Positions 17,462-27,049 of a stretch of 64,000 nucleotides of DNA are shown here, in pieces. The notes beneath the pieces are model-generated. The model was not told where the DNA came from. It did no database searches and worked only from the letters and a program-made list of their open reading frames with translations. The stretch is from the NCBI RefSeq assembly GCF_030012175.1, contig NZ_JASCXW010000004.1:48744-112743 (forward strand), read 5' to 3'. The position numbers and the translations under genes were made by a program. The DNA comes from Peloplasma aerotolerans. Its GTDB lineage: Bacteria > Bacillota_I > Bacilli_A > Acholeplasmatales > Acholeplasmataceae. Within the stretch, counting starts at the first letter, position 1; each line of letters starts with the position of its first letter.

Positions 17462-18466
17462 ATGATTTCAAAAGCAAAAGGATTCGCATATGTAAAGGCA
17501 GACTACAATTATATTTCTTACTACAAAGATGGAAAATGGGACGAAGGACATTTAAGACCAGAAGATACATTGACCATTTCAGCAACTTCAACTTCCCTAC
17601 ATTACGGTCAACAATGTTTTGAAGGATTAAAGGCATATCGTAGAAAAGACGGAAAAATCCAATTATTTAGAGTTGAGGATAATGCAAGACGTTTTCAAAC
17701 ATCATGCGAGCGCATGATGATGCCAACAGTTTCTATTGAAAAATTTGTTGATGCTGTTAAAAAAACCGTCTTAGCAAATGCAGAATTTGTACCACCTTAT
17801 GAGAGTAAACACACCTTATATATTCGTCCATTTATGATTGGTGTTGGTGATAACTTAGGTCTTCGTCCTGCACCAGAATTTATTTTTAGCATAATCGTAT
17901 CTCCAGTAGCAACCTATTTTGATGGTGATGCAAAATGTGTCAATATGGGTGTTTCAGATTATGATCGTGCAGCACCTTATGGAACTGGAGCAGTTAAAGT
18001 TGGAGGAAACTATGCAGCATCGATGTATCCACAAGTAGAAGCTAGAAAACAAGGGTTTGCAGATTGTTTATTCTTAGACCCTAAAACACATACAAGAATC
18101 GAAGAAGTTGGTGCAGCCAATTTCTTTGGTATCACCAAAGATGGTGATTATATCACGCCAAAATCACCTTCTATATTAAACAGTATTACAAATCGCTCAT
18201 TAAAATATATTGCACAACATATTTTAGGTTTAAAGGTCATTGAAGAAGATATTTATATTGATCAATTAGATCATCTTGTAGAAGCTGGTGCATGTGGTAC
18301 AGCTGCAATTATTACACCGATTGGGTCGATTACCTATAAAGGCCATAAACATGTGTTTCCTGCATCAAAAGTTATGGGTGAAACAACTAAAAAACTATAT
18401 GAACTATTAATCGGTATTCAATTTGGTGATATAAAAGACCCAAATGATTGGATAACTGTATTATAA
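17462..18466 (+). CDS. ilvE: Branched-chain amino acid aminotransferase
   Basis: A 334-residue PLP enzyme of fold type IV that exchanges amino groups between leucine, isoleucine or valine and 2-oxoglutarate. The pyridoxal lysine is K179 in AVKVGGNYAAS. Other signatures: HYGQQCFEGLKAYR near residue 55, RPFMIGVGDNLGL, EEVGAANFFG and EAGACGTAAIITPIG. Length and motifs fit the eukaryote/Firmicutes-type class II enzyme. A ribosome site AGAAGG lies 11 bases upstream. The upstream 116-base gap carries a perfect cre-like site but no T-box features, so carbon rather than amino-acid control is suggested. Confidence 0.95.
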   Translation: MISKAKGFAYVKADYNYISYYKDGKWDEGHLRPEDTLTISATSTSLHYGQQCFEGLKAYRRKDGKIQLFRVEDNARRFQTSCERMMMPTVSIEKFVDAVKKTVLANAEFVPPYESKHTLYIRPFMIGVGDNLGLRPAPEFIFSIIVSPVATYFDGDAKCVNMGVSDYDRAAPYGTGAVKVGGNYAASMYPQVEARKQGFADCLFLDPKTHTRIEEVGAANFFGITKDGDYITPKSPSILNSITNRSLKYIAQHILGLKVIEEDIYIDQLDHLVEAGACGTAAIITPIGSITYKGHKHVFPASKVMGETTKKLYELLIGIQFGDIKDPNDWITVL

Positions 18467-18487
18467 TAGATTCATATAGGAGCATTT

Positions 18488-20128
18488 ATGAGCAAATCAA
18501 AAAAAGATAAAGTACAAAATTGGATAAGAGCAAACTATAGAGTTTTAACGATTCTTTTTGGTTTGCTTTTTATTTTGGCTAATTTCTTAATTCTTCGGGT
18601 AATTCCCGGAAATCACTTAGCATACTCTCATATGATGTATATTCCAATTGTGGTTTTAGGAAGTATATTAGGTGGCTATTATGGCATGGGTGCTGGGATA
18701 CTTGCAGGTTTACTAGTTGGCCCATTAACGCCATGGGTCTTTTCAACTGGAGAGCCTCAATATTGGATGGATTGGTTGTTTAGATTATTGATGATGGTAT
18801 TTGTAGGATATATTGCTGGTTGGTTTTCTAGAAGTTATCGAATTGCTCGAGAAAAGATTAGTGAAATCGAATATATTAATCCTGATACTTTATTATTCAA
18901 TATTAATTATTTAAATAAGAATAGGTTAGAAGTTAAAAAAGTTTACACCATAGCAACCCTTTTAATTGGTAATAGTGATACGATTTGTGATGTTGTGGGT
19001 TATGCGACATATTATAAATTTTTATTAAACATCAAAGAAATATTTACAAGAAAATATCCAGGTGTTATTATGGTTCAAACGAGTATCGATCATTTTTGGT
19101 TAATAAAGCCCACTTTTGATTTTGAACAAGAAGTTGAAGATTATGTAAAACATATTCATCAAGCTTCTCATGTCTTAGGACACCATTTGTTTATTGATTT
19201 TGCCTTTGGATTCACCAATCGTAAACATATTCATCAAAATCAAATCTCTGACTACTTTATCCAATCGGATCAAGCAGCAAGAGAAGCGAAAAAAAATCAT
19301 TTGGCATCCATGATATATTCTGATCTCAATACTCAAAAAGAGTTTGAATATGAGATATTATCCGATTTTAAAAATGCGTTAAACAATGGACAAATATATT
19401 TAATGTATCAGCCTAAGATTGATTTAAAGACGAGAAAGCCAATAGGCTTAGAAGCTTTGATTCGTTGGAACCATCCAACGAAAAAACAGATAAAACCAGA
19501 TCAGTTCATTCCATCTGTAGAAAATACAAATATGATTCATGAAATGACTGAAACAGTCTTTAGATGGTCTTTAGAGTTTCAAAAGAAGTTAAATGATAAA
19601 GGTATTGAATTACCGATATCCATTAATATATCGACGAAAAACTTATACAATAAAGACTTTTACAACCGTATGAGTAAGATTTTAAAGGAATACAATATTA
19701 AACCTAGTTTAATTGAGTTAGAAATTACAGAAACGATTTTAATGGAAAATCCTGAAGATAGTAAATTAATTCTTGATAGCTTTTCCAATGAAGGTTATCG
19801 TATCGCGATTGATGACTTTGGTAAAGGTTATTCATCACTTGATTATATTGCCCAATTCCCTATCACAACCATTAAGGTCGATCGGTTTTTCACAAAACAA
19901 ATATTAATTAATCCAACCACTCAACATATTGTTAAAGCGACCATTGATTTAGCAAAACAATTAGGTTATGAAGTCGTTATCGAAGGTGTTGAAGATGTTG
20001 AGACCGCTGATTTAATGCAAAAGCTAGGTGGTCAGAGTGCTCAAGGATATTTATTTATGAGACCTCGAGGTGAAGATGAGTTAATCACTTATTTAAATCA
20101 ATATAGAGACGAATTAAAAAAGGGATAA
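18488..20128 (+). CDS. Membrane cyclic-di-GMP phosphodiesterase: TM region, degenerate GGDEF, intact EAL
   Basis: A 546-residue protein. Residues 17-115 hold four or five membrane helices rich in glycine (GSILGGYYGMGAGILAGLL), probably a MASE-type sensor. Residues about 125-280 have the size of a GGDEF domain but no GGDEF motif. The EAL domain (about 285-546) looks catalytically complete: EAL at 322-324, SINIS, ELEITET, AIDDFGKGYSSL, IKVDRFF, IEGVED and QGYLFMRP. It is therefore expected to cut c-di-GMP to pGpG at the membrane. It starts 21 bases after ilvE with an AGGAG site and may share its transcript. Its stop codon lies inside a bidirectional terminator. Confidence 0.93.
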   Translation: MSKSKKDKVQNWIRANYRVLTILFGLLFILANFLILRVIPGNHLAYSHMMYIPIVVLGSILGGYYGMGAGILAGLLVGPLTPWVFSTGEPQYWMDWLFRLLMMVFVGYIAGWFSRSYRIAREKISEIEYINPDTLLFNINYLNKNRLEVKKVYTIATLLIGNSDTICDVVGYATYYKFLLNIKEIFTRKYPGVIMVQTSIDHFWLIKPTFDFEQEVEDYVKHIHQASHVLGHHLFIDFAFGFTNRKHIHQNQISDYFIQSDQAAREAKKNHLASMIYSDLNTQKEFEYEILSDFKNALNNGQIYLMYQPKIDLKTRKPIGLEALIRWNHPTKKQIKPDQFIPSVENTNMIHEMTETVFRWSLEFQKKLNDKGIELPISINISTKNLYNKDFYNRMSKILKEYNIKPSLIELEITETILMENPEDSKLILDSFSNEGYRIAIDDFGKGYSSLDYIAQFPITTIKVDRFFTKQILINPTTQHIVKATIDLAKQLGYEVVIEGVEDVETADLMQKLGGQSAQGYLFMRPRGEDELITYLNQYRDELKKG

Positions 20129-20143
20129 TTTTTTATCCCTTTT
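20118..20143. terminator. Bidirectional terminator between the EAL gene and the O-antigen-ligase-like gene
   Basis: An 11-bp perfect stem (AAAAGGGATAA, 20118-20128; TTATCCCTTTT, 20133-20143) with a 4-base loop has A-runs and T-runs on both sides. The stop codons of both convergent genes lie in its arms. Confidence 0.9.
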
Positions 20144-21533
20144 CAGTTGATTCGATAAAGTGATACCTGCGGTTGATTAGTTCAAAGCTTGTTGTTTTCG
20201 TTGATGTCTCAAAGACAGCAAGGAAAATAACAATTAAGACACTATAAGGTACTGCATACTGGACATTATCAATAAGTCCATGAACTTGGCTTGCGATATA
20301 TCCAATTAAGAATAATGTTTTTTCTAAAGTTAAATCAATAGCCATAAATTTAAAGACTTGGAAATAATGGATTGCTAAGGCAACTAAACCAAACATGCCC
20401 ATCGCTGCAATTGCTTGAATTAATGTAGAGTGATACATAAAGAGTCTTGACCCTGGATTTATATTTTGAAGTGATAACCATCCTCCACCAAAAATTGGAT
20501 AATTTTTAAAGACTTCCCAACCGGTTCTATAAATGGTAATGCGTCCACTTGAAAAAGCATCAAAGTCATCATGTAGAGATTCTATAAAAAATTCATACCA
20601 GATATGAAACGCTTGTCTACCCATATAAAATATCGTAACTGTGAAAGCAAGAAATACTAAACCGTGTGTTAAGTGTTTCTTGTTTCCTTTTAGCCAAAAG
20701 AATAAAATCACACCGATGACTGCTACTGCAAAACCGATTACACCACCACGGGACTTAGATAAAATGACTGCGATCACTGGTAGAATCATTAAAAACCATA
20801 CTAAATAAGTTCTTGGTTTCTTAAAAATAAAGTATAAGTAACTTGGAAAAGTTAATGCGATATAAAAACACATATCATTAATATTCGCCCAACCTAAGTT
20901 TCTTCCCCATCCAGAGAATATTCTATAATAGAACTCTAATTCAGGGTTTGCTATGTATCCTTGATATAAGTAGAAGAATACTTGGAAGACCATAAGTAGA
21001 TTGATAAACATCATGACTTTAAATAAATAGTTAAGATTGCCTTTAACAGTTGATGTAAAAAAGATATAAACGAGTAGATATAACAGTCCCATCATGGATA
21101 CAGGAATGGCTCTAATATCGAATGGAAGATAGATTAATGGTGCAATGTATGAGACTCCAATCAGACAAATACCTAAAAAGAAGATGCCTTGATTAAACTT
21201 GGGTTTAAATCTGATTAAATGAACCATTGGACCAATAAAAAAGATGCCAAGTGCAAGATATGGGAATCCCATAGCTGCTACTGTATCAAAATCCATATTT
21301 GATTTGTTTAGCACAAATAATAACGAAATAACTGAAGGCAAAATATATAGCGTATTCTTATAGAAAATAAGAATTAAAGTGTTGACTAAAATCAAAAAAA
21401 AGACACCTAACATATTATATAAGTTAAAATCATATGGTGGTGTATCTTGATAAAATGACCATGCTATGAATGTTATTAAAAAGATTGATGCTATATAGAA
21501 TCCACTGCCTAAAAACTGTTCTATTTTTTTCAT
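20133..21533 (-). CDS. O-antigen ligase / Wzy-type polysaccharide polymerase family membrane protein
   Basis: A 466-residue integral membrane protein with about eleven helices. The large outer loop near residues 310-360 (AFHIWYEFFIESLHDDFDAF, then SSGRITIYRTGWEVFKNYPIFGGGW split across the loop) carries the family pattern of Wzy_C/WaaL proteins, which join lipid-linked glycans. The start is set at the ATG whose complement is 21531-21533, because a GGGGG ribosome site lies seven bases before it; four codons upstream is another ATG without a site. A textbook promoter precedes it. It stands alone but complements the GT2 synthase and EPS control genes of this region. Confidence 0.85.
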   Translation of the reverse strand: MKKIEQFLGSGFYIASIFLITFIAWSFYQDTPPYDFNLYNMLGVFFLILVNTLILIFYKNTLYILPSVISLLFVLNKSNMDFDTVAAMGFPYLALGIFFIGPMVHLIRFKPKFNQGIFFLGICLIGVSYIAPLIYLPFDIRAIPVSMMGLLYLLVYIFFTSTVKGNLNYLFKVMMFINLLMVFQVFFYLYQGYIANPELEFYYRIFSGWGRNLGWANINDMCFYIALTFPSYLYFIFKKPRTYLVWFLMILPVIAVILSKSRGGVIGFAVAVIGVILFFWLKGNKKHLTHGLVFLAFTVTIFYMGRQAFHIWYEFFIESLHDDFDAFSSGRITIYRTGWEVFKNYPIFGGGWLSLQNINPGSRLFMYHSTLIQAIAAMGMFGLVALAIHYFQVFKFMAIDLTLEKTLFLIGYIASQVHGLIDNVQYAVPYSVLIVIFLAVFETSTKTTSFELINRRYHFIESTEKG

Positions 21534-21560
21534 GTATGCCCCCATTAAGTCTTACTATTC

Positions 21561-21589
21561 ATTATAAAGATTTATTGACAAAAAGTCAA
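21561..21589 (-). promoter_or_regulatory. Promoter of the O-antigen-ligase-like gene
   Basis: On the minus strand TTGACT (complement of 21584-21589) and TATAAT (complement of 21561-21566) are exactly 17 bases apart, 28 bases before the chosen start. Confidence 0.8.
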
Positions 21590-21738
21590 AATGTTGAGAC
21601 AATATTTCAAAAAAATGTATTTCAATCCGTGATGTTGAACTTGATGAAAAAATGTACGCATCACCTAATGGTCTTTTTTATGAAAAGATATGTGCGAAAA
21701 AAAGATCAATTTTCTTTAATTGAATATCAAATATAAAA

Positions 21739-21767
21739 TTGACATATATGTATAGACATGTTACTAT
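21739..21767 (+). promoter_or_regulatory. Promoter with internal GntR-type operator, upstream of the unassigned hydrolase/GH38 operon
   Basis: TTGACA (21739-21744) and TACTAT (21762-21767) are 17 bases apart. The spacer contains ATGTATAGACAT (21748-21759), a near-palindrome shared with other promoters of the locus. A repressor bound there would block RNA polymerase directly. Confidence 0.75.
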
Positions 21768-21769
21768 TG

Positions 21770-21928
21770 ATATGAAATCAAAAATTATCTATTAGCATAG
21801 TTAAAAGGTTAACTTTACTAGCATCTAAAGATAGATGTTATAAGTTGCATATACATATTAACAATTTTGTTATGCATATATAAATCGTTCAATTCTATAT
21901 TTTAAAACCATAGTTAAGGGGAAGGAAA
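21770..21928 (+). other. Long 5' leader with two stem-loops
   Basis: The transcript from the promoter at 21739-21767 would carry about 155 untranslated bases. Two perfect hairpins are visible: AGTTAA-AAGG-TTAACT (21799-21814) and CATCTA-AAGA-TAGATG (21822-21837). An 8-base direct repeat TGCATATA occurs twice after that. No known riboswitch was recognised and no T-run follows the hairpins. Confidence 0.4.
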
Positions 21929-24046
21929 ATGTCATATATAAGAAGCATTTCCAGTAATAAAACCGGTGTGCAAGAAAGTGAAATGTTTAGTGATTCCATC
22001 AATTTGAAATGCGATTTTGTTATGGTTTATGGTTTTCATAATCATCTTGATGATAGAGTAACTCAATTTATGGATCGAGGTTATATTGTTCATTTTATGA
22101 CCGGTATTTCTTGGGGACATTATCAAGAATATCTTTATGGAGATTATGATCAAAAAACACATTGGAATGAAGCACAAATGGATTTTAATGGAGAACGAGT
22201 TCTTCATGGTAAAGACATCCCTTATATGGTACCAACATATACTTATACAAAATACTTAATTCACAAACTTAAACATGTCATCGACTTAGGTGTCGAACAT
22301 ATTCACCTAGAAGAACCAGAATTTTGGCAACATTCAGGTTATTCTGAAGCTTTTCAAGATGAATATTTACTATATTATAAGAAAAACTTAAACAAAAAAG
22401 ATGACACGATTGATACAATCTATAAAATTGCAAAACTAAAGGCATACTTATATAAACGTGCAATACAACACATCGCATATGCAATAAAGCATTATGCACA
22501 AACAACTTATCAAAAACTAATTAAAGTCTATATACCAACTCATAGTTTACTCAACTATACACAATGGCATTTAGTCTCTCCAGAATCTCTATTAGCAACG
22601 ATACCAGAAATTGATGGATATATAGGACAAATATGGGCTGGGACTTCAAAAGTACTCAATACATTTGAAGGCAATACAAAAGAACGTACTTTTGAAACGG
22701 CATTTCTTGAATATGGAATCATGCAGGCTTTAGTGGATGGTACAGACAAGCATATGTGGTTTTTAAACGATCCAATTGAAGATAACCAAAAACTGTCCTG
22801 GGAAGACTATGCTTACGATTACAAGCGAACTTTGACCGCATCTTTGCTACACCCTAAAATTAACTCTTATGAAATTTGTCCTTGGCCAACAAGAGTATTT
22901 AATAGAATGCTTCCAAAGCTTGATATAAATGAACAAAGCAAACACAAACCTAAATACATTCCAAAGACATATGATGTTTTTTTAAACAACACCTTTCAGA
23001 TGTTAGGCGACATGCCTAAAGCAGAAGTGATATACGATGATATTGATTTTAAAATAGGCATGTTTTTATCGGATAGTGCGATGTATCAAAGAAAATTACC
23101 TCGATCTACTCAAGACAAAAATGATTTATTAAGAGTCAGTTCTGAGTTTCCAGACTATTATGGAATTACTCTACCTTTATTGAAAAGAGGCATTCCTATA
23201 CTTGGCGCAGTACTTGACAATATAACAAGATTTCCAAATACACTGGATTCTTATGATGTCTTATTGTTATCATATGATTTTATGAAACCAAGCCATATAG
23301 ACATTCATTATGCACTCAAGCGTTTTGTGGATGAAGGGAAGACCTTAATTTTCATTGGAACTGATGATGACATATTTAACGGTGTTTCTGAGTGGTGGAA
23401 TCAAAAAGACTTAACTGCTACACCACAAAAACATCTATTTGACATATTTGGTGTAAAAAGCTATGCGTCCAATATATATTCAATAGGCAAAGGTATTTTC
23501 GCTTATTACAATATAAATAGCCATAAAATTACAACATCAAAGACATTATCTAGTTCACTGTATAATTTTGTTGTCTCTGTTTTAAACCAATCAAATCTTC
23601 GCTTTAAAGAACAAAATTATATTAAACTTACGCGTGGAAAATATACAATTGTTTCTTGCATGGATGAGAGCATAAATCAAAATGCATATCATTTAAAAGG
23701 AATTTATGCAGATATGTTTTCTTTATCATTTGAAGTTGTAAGAAATCCAAAAATCAAAGTTGGTGATGTTGGTGTATTTTATGACACAACAACTGCTCAA
23801 GATGGGGATATTATTGGATCTACATATCGCATATTAAAATATGAACAATTCGAAAACGAATATGACTATGATTTAAGTGGCAAGAAAAATATTGATGGAT
23901 ATATTAGAGTGAAACTAATGACAAAACCAAAGTGTGTCATGTGCGATAAAATACCATTAATCCACCAATATGACGATGATTCACAGACTTTACTCATTCA
24001 TATGAATCTTAAAAATGATTTAGAAAAAATAAAAATTTTTACATAG
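21929..24046 (+). CDS. Unassigned protein, probable TIM-barrel glycoside hydrolase with a GH42-like middle domain
   Basis: A 705-residue cytoplasmic protein without a signal peptide. I do not recognise the family. Residues about 28-350 look like a (beta/alpha)8 barrel: alternating strands such as CDFVMVYGFHNHL, YIVHFMTGISWG, HIHLEEPEFW (126-133), VYIPTHS and GYIGQIWAG. EEPEFW is the style of a barrel-strand carboxylate pair. Residues about 410-500 (LPLLKRGIPILGAV, YDVLLLSYDFM, ALKRFVDEGKTLIFIG) resemble the flavodoxin-like trimerisation domain of GH42 enzymes. A beta-rich C-terminus follows. It is co-transcribed with a GH38 alpha-mannosidase 12 bases downstream and controlled by the locus operator, so a role on mannose-rich glycans is likely. 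Catalysis is inferred, not shown. Confidence 0.5.
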   Translation: MSYIRSISSNKTGVQESEMFSDSINLKCDFVMVYGFHNHLDDRVTQFMDRGYIVHFMTGISWGHYQEYLYGDYDQKTHWNEAQMDFNGERVLHGKDIPYMVPTYTYTKYLIHKLKHVIDLGVEHIHLEEPEFWQHSGYSEAFQDEYLLYYKKNLNKKDDTIDTIYKIAKLKAYLYKRAIQHIAYAIKHYAQTTYQKLIKVYIPTHSLLNYTQWHLVSPESLLATIPEIDGYIGQIWAGTSKVLNTFEGNTKERTFETAFLEYGIMQALVDGTDKHMWFLNDPIEDNQKLSWEDYAYDYKRTLTASLLHPKINSYEICPWPTRVFNRMLPKLDINEQSKHKPKYIPKTYDVFLNNTFQMLGDMPKAEVIYDDIDFKIGMFLSDSAMYQRKLPRSTQDKNDLLRVSSEFPDYYGITLPLLKRGIPILGAVLDNITRFPNTLDSYDVLLLSYDFMKPSHIDIHYALKRFVDEGKTLIFIGTDDDIFNGVSEWWNQKDLTATPQKHLFDIFGVKSYASNIYSIGKGIFAYYNINSHKITTSKTLSSSLYNFVVSVLNQSNLRFKEQNYIKLTRGKYTIVSCMDESINQNAYHLKGIYADMFSLSFEVVRNPKIKVGDVGVFYDTTTAQDGDIIGSTYRILKYEQFENEYDYDLSGKKNIDGYIRVKLMTKPKCVMCDKIPLIHQYDDDSQTLLIHMNLKNDLEKIKIFT

Positions 24047-24058
24047 AGAGGAAAATTT

Positions 24059-27001
24059 ATGGAGTTTAATTTAGATTATGAAAAAGGTGTTATTGATCAG
24101 TTAAAGCATATGATCAATCATCTTGTAAAAAATAAGATTGATACAAAAATTGCTGATTTGACTATTCAAGGTTTTATCACTGATGAACCCATACCCTTTA
24201 GGGATATCAGTGATCATGCTTTAAAACCATTTAAGATTGGTGATTCATGGGGTAAGAACTTTGCATGTGGATGGTTTAGAATTACGGGTCATTTAAAATC
24301 ATTTAGTCAACCATTATACCTGAAGTTAGACTTATCAGGTGAAGCATGCTTATTCGACAATTCAGGAACGCCCCTTAAAGGTTTTACAAACGGAAGTTCA
24401 ACATTTGATCGTACTCATGGAGAACCTGGTAAAGTTTACTATCAAATCAATCATTTGATTCAAGAAAATGGATCTTTAGATTTTTGGGTTGAAGCAGGAT
24501 CGAATGATTTATTTGGTGTTTTATGTGATGAAGGAAGATTTAAAGCATGTGAGATTGTTGCACAAAATGAAGATTTAAAAACCTTATATGACGATTTGGA
24601 AACACTATTATCACTGTTACAAGTTATTGATCAAGAATCTGAGCATTTTGCAGCTATTTATGAAGGTTTAAGGTCGATTTATTACCTTATCGTTTATGAG
24701 GAAGACGAATGGATTGCAAAATCAATAGAGACTTCCAAAAAACTATTATCACAAAAAACTAATTACTTATTGAAAATAACAGCCATAGGTCATGCACATA
24801 TGGATTTAGCATGGTTATGGCCAATTAGAGAAACAAGAAGAAAAATAGGCAGAACGTTTGCGAGTGTTATTGATTTATTGGATCACCATCCTGATTTTGT
24901 TTTTGGTGTATCACAACCACAAATGCTAACATGGGTCAGTGAAGATTACCCTTTATTGTTTGAAAAAATTAAAGCTTATGTAAAAATGAACAGAATCGAG
25001 TTACAAGGTGGAATGTGGGTCGAAGCTGATACTAATGTTTCAGGTGAAGAAGCATTAGTAAGACAAATGTTGTATGGTATTGAATATTATAAAAAGACGT
25101 TTAATTTTCGTGTTAGAAACCTATGGTTACCTGATGTATTTGGATATAGTGGTAGTCTTCCACAAATTATAAGTAAATCAGGCCTTGATTATTTTATGAC
25201 TACAAAGTTATCTTGGAGTTTAATTAATCGCTTTCCATATCATAGTTTTAATTGGCTAGGTATAGATGGCTCTAAGACATTGAGTCATATGCCACCAGAA
25301 GGTACTTATAATAGTTCAATTTTGCCTAAATCAACAATGTTAATTGATAAGCAATATAAAGAAAAAGAAATTGCTCCACTTGCGCTTGCAGTTTATGGTA
25401 TTGGTAATGGTGGTGGAGGTCCAGGATATGAGCATTTAGCGAGAATAGATAGACAAAAGAACTTAGCGCCACTTCCAAAAGTAAGTTATGGCACTAGTGC
25501 ATCATTTTTTGATGAATTGAAAGCCTATGAGGATAAACTGCCTTCATGGCAAGGAGAACTTTATTTGGAAAATCATCAAGGAACATATACAACACAGTCG
25601 AATGTTAAACAATATAACAGAAAACTAGAACAAAAACTAAGAAGTCTTGAAGTTTTATTATCGATGACTCAAGGGTATACATCTGAAATACAAAATAAGC
25701 TTGATGAAATATGGAAGGAATTTTTACTTTATCAGTTTCATGACATCTTGCCAGGTTCATCAATAAAAAGAGTCTATGATGAATGTCTTGTTCGTTATCA
25801 AGTTCTTGATCAAGAGCTAGATTCATTATTCTCAGTAATTGATAAATCATATCTTTCAGAAACTATGGAAACAAAATTATTATTTAATCCACTGTCATAT
25901 CCAGTGAAAATTGTTCAAAAATACAATCAAAATTATTACAATTATGTAATTGATGCATATTCATTTGCTAAAGCCAAAAACATCCATACTCTAAATCATG
26001 GATTAACTGTTAATCATGTTAAAACCAAAGATCTAATAATCCAATTTGATGATCAAACTGGACAGCTGACATCCATTTATCACATAAAACAAAAAAAAGA
26101 GTTGCTTAGAGATGGTAAAGGTAATATACTTTCAGTTTATAAAGATTATGGTGATGCGTGGAACATCCCTGATCACTATAGAAAACAAACGCCTCAAGTG
26201 ATGAAACTAGAGCTAAGAGAAGTAAGAAATAGCTCACAGTTTATTGAACTAACACATTACTACTCCTTTAAGCAATCAAAATTGAAAGAGATTGTCTTAA
26301 TTGATCTTGAACTCAGTACAATCACATTCAATCATGATGTAGATTGGAAGGATATGGGTTATATGTTAAGAACAAGTTTCCCTCTATCCATCAAGTTTGA
26401 TGAAGCAAACTTTGATATCCAATACGGAGAACTTAAGCGATCAGCAAGAAACCATACGAGAATTGAAAAAGCACAATTTGAGGTTAGCGCACATCAATGG
26501 GTTTCTGTCAGTGATCAAAGCTTAGGATTTAGTTTAATTAACCAATCTAAATACGGCTATTATGTAAAAGATCAAGTCGTTGATATGAACTTACTGAGAA
26601 CAACCAATTATCCATGTAAGGATGCAGATATTGATCGTACATCCTATAGATATCAAATTGTTGTCCATAAGGGGAATCACCATCATGAGAAAATCGATCA
26701 ACAAGCGATGCAGTTTAATGCCTTTTATCCATCTTACGACAATGCACTAAACACGATGACTTTTATTAAAAACTTAGACGCATCCATAGAGGTTAGTGCA
26801 ATCAAGAAAGCTTATGATGAAAATGGTTATATTATCAGACTTTATAATAGAACCACTAAAGATCAATATGTTACACTAAATTTTAATGAAACATTCAAAA
26901 TGATAACACAAACAAACATGGTAGAAGAACCACTTGAAATAGTTTTTGATAAGAATCAAAATTTTACTCCATTTGAGGTTAAAACATTTAGATTAGCATA
27001 A
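24059..27001 (+). CDS. GH38 alpha-mannosidase (cytoplasmic)
   Basis: A 980-residue retaining, zinc-dependent alpha-mannosidase. Residues about 1-235 form the N-terminal beta-domain of bacterial GH38 enzymes. The catalytic barrel begins at GHAHMDLAWLWP, with zinc ligands H247 and D249; the nucleophile is D359 in WLPDVFGYSG and the third zinc ligand H561 in FHDILPGSS. GGMWVEADTN is also characteristic. The C-terminal beta-sandwich domains follow the normal plan. No signal peptide is present, so substrates must be imported. The gene follows the unassigned putative hydrolase in the same operon and ends in a bidirectional terminator. Linkage preference among alpha-1,2, -1,3 and -1,6 cannot be read from the sequence. 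Confidence 0.95.
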   Translation: MEFNLDYEKGVIDQLKHMINHLVKNKIDTKIADLTIQGFITDEPIPFRDISDHALKPFKIGDSWGKNFACGWFRITGHLKSFSQPLYLKLDLSGEACLFDNSGTPLKGFTNGSSTFDRTHGEPGKVYYQINHLIQENGSLDFWVEAGSNDLFGVLCDEGRFKACEIVAQNEDLKTLYDDLETLLSLLQVIDQESEHFAAIYEGLRSIYYLIVYEEDEWIAKSIETSKKLLSQKTNYLLKITAIGHAHMDLAWLWPIRETRRKIGRTFASVIDLLDHHPDFVFGVSQPQMLTWVSEDYPLLFEKIKAYVKMNRIELQGGMWVEADTNVSGEEALVRQMLYGIEYYKKTFNFRVRNLWLPDVFGYSGSLPQIISKSGLDYFMTTKLSWSLINRFPYHSFNWLGIDGSKTLSHMPPEGTYNSSILPKSTMLIDKQYKEKEIAPLALAVYGIGNGGGGPGYEHLARIDRQKNLAPLPKVSYGTSASFFDELKAYEDKLPSWQGELYLENHQGTYTTQSNVKQYNRKLEQKLRSLEVLLSMTQGYTSEIQNKLDEIWKEFLLYQFHDILPGSSIKRVYDECLVRYQVLDQELDSLFSVIDKSYLSETMETKLLFNPLSYPVKIVQKYNQNYYNYVIDAYSFAKAKNIHTLNHGLTVNHVKTKDLIIQFDDQTGQLTSIYHIKQKKELLRDGKGNILSVYKDYGDAWNIPDHYRKQTPQVMKLELREVRNSSQFIELTHYYSFKQSKLKEIVLIDLELSTITFNHDVDWKDMGYMLRTSFPLSIKFDEANFDIQYGELKRSARNHTRIEKAQFEVSAHQWVSVSDQSLGFSLINQSKYGYYVKDQVVDMNLLRTTNYPCKDADIDRTSYRYQIVVHKGNHHHEKIDQQAMQFNAFYPSYDNALNTMTFIKNLDASIEVSAIKKAYDENGYIIRLYNRTTKDQYVTLNFNETFKMITQTNMVEEPLEIVFDKNQNFTPFEVKTFRLA

Positions 27002-27005
27002 TGCA

Positions 27006-27040
27006 ACAAAAAAGTACGCAAAAAACGCGTACTTTTTTGT
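27006..27040. terminator. Bidirectional terminator between GH38 and the PfkB-type kinase
   Basis: A 14-bp perfect stem (ACAAAAAAGTACGC at 27006-27019; GCGTACTTTTTTGT at 27027-27040) with a 7-base A-rich loop serves both convergent genes. Confidence 0.92.
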
Positions 27041-27049
27041 TATATTTGA

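Noticed and set aside
21470..21736. 88-codon plus-strand open frame
   Set aside because: It begins inside the O-antigen-ligase-like gene on the other strand, covers that gene's promoter, and has no ribosome site or recognisable sequence.
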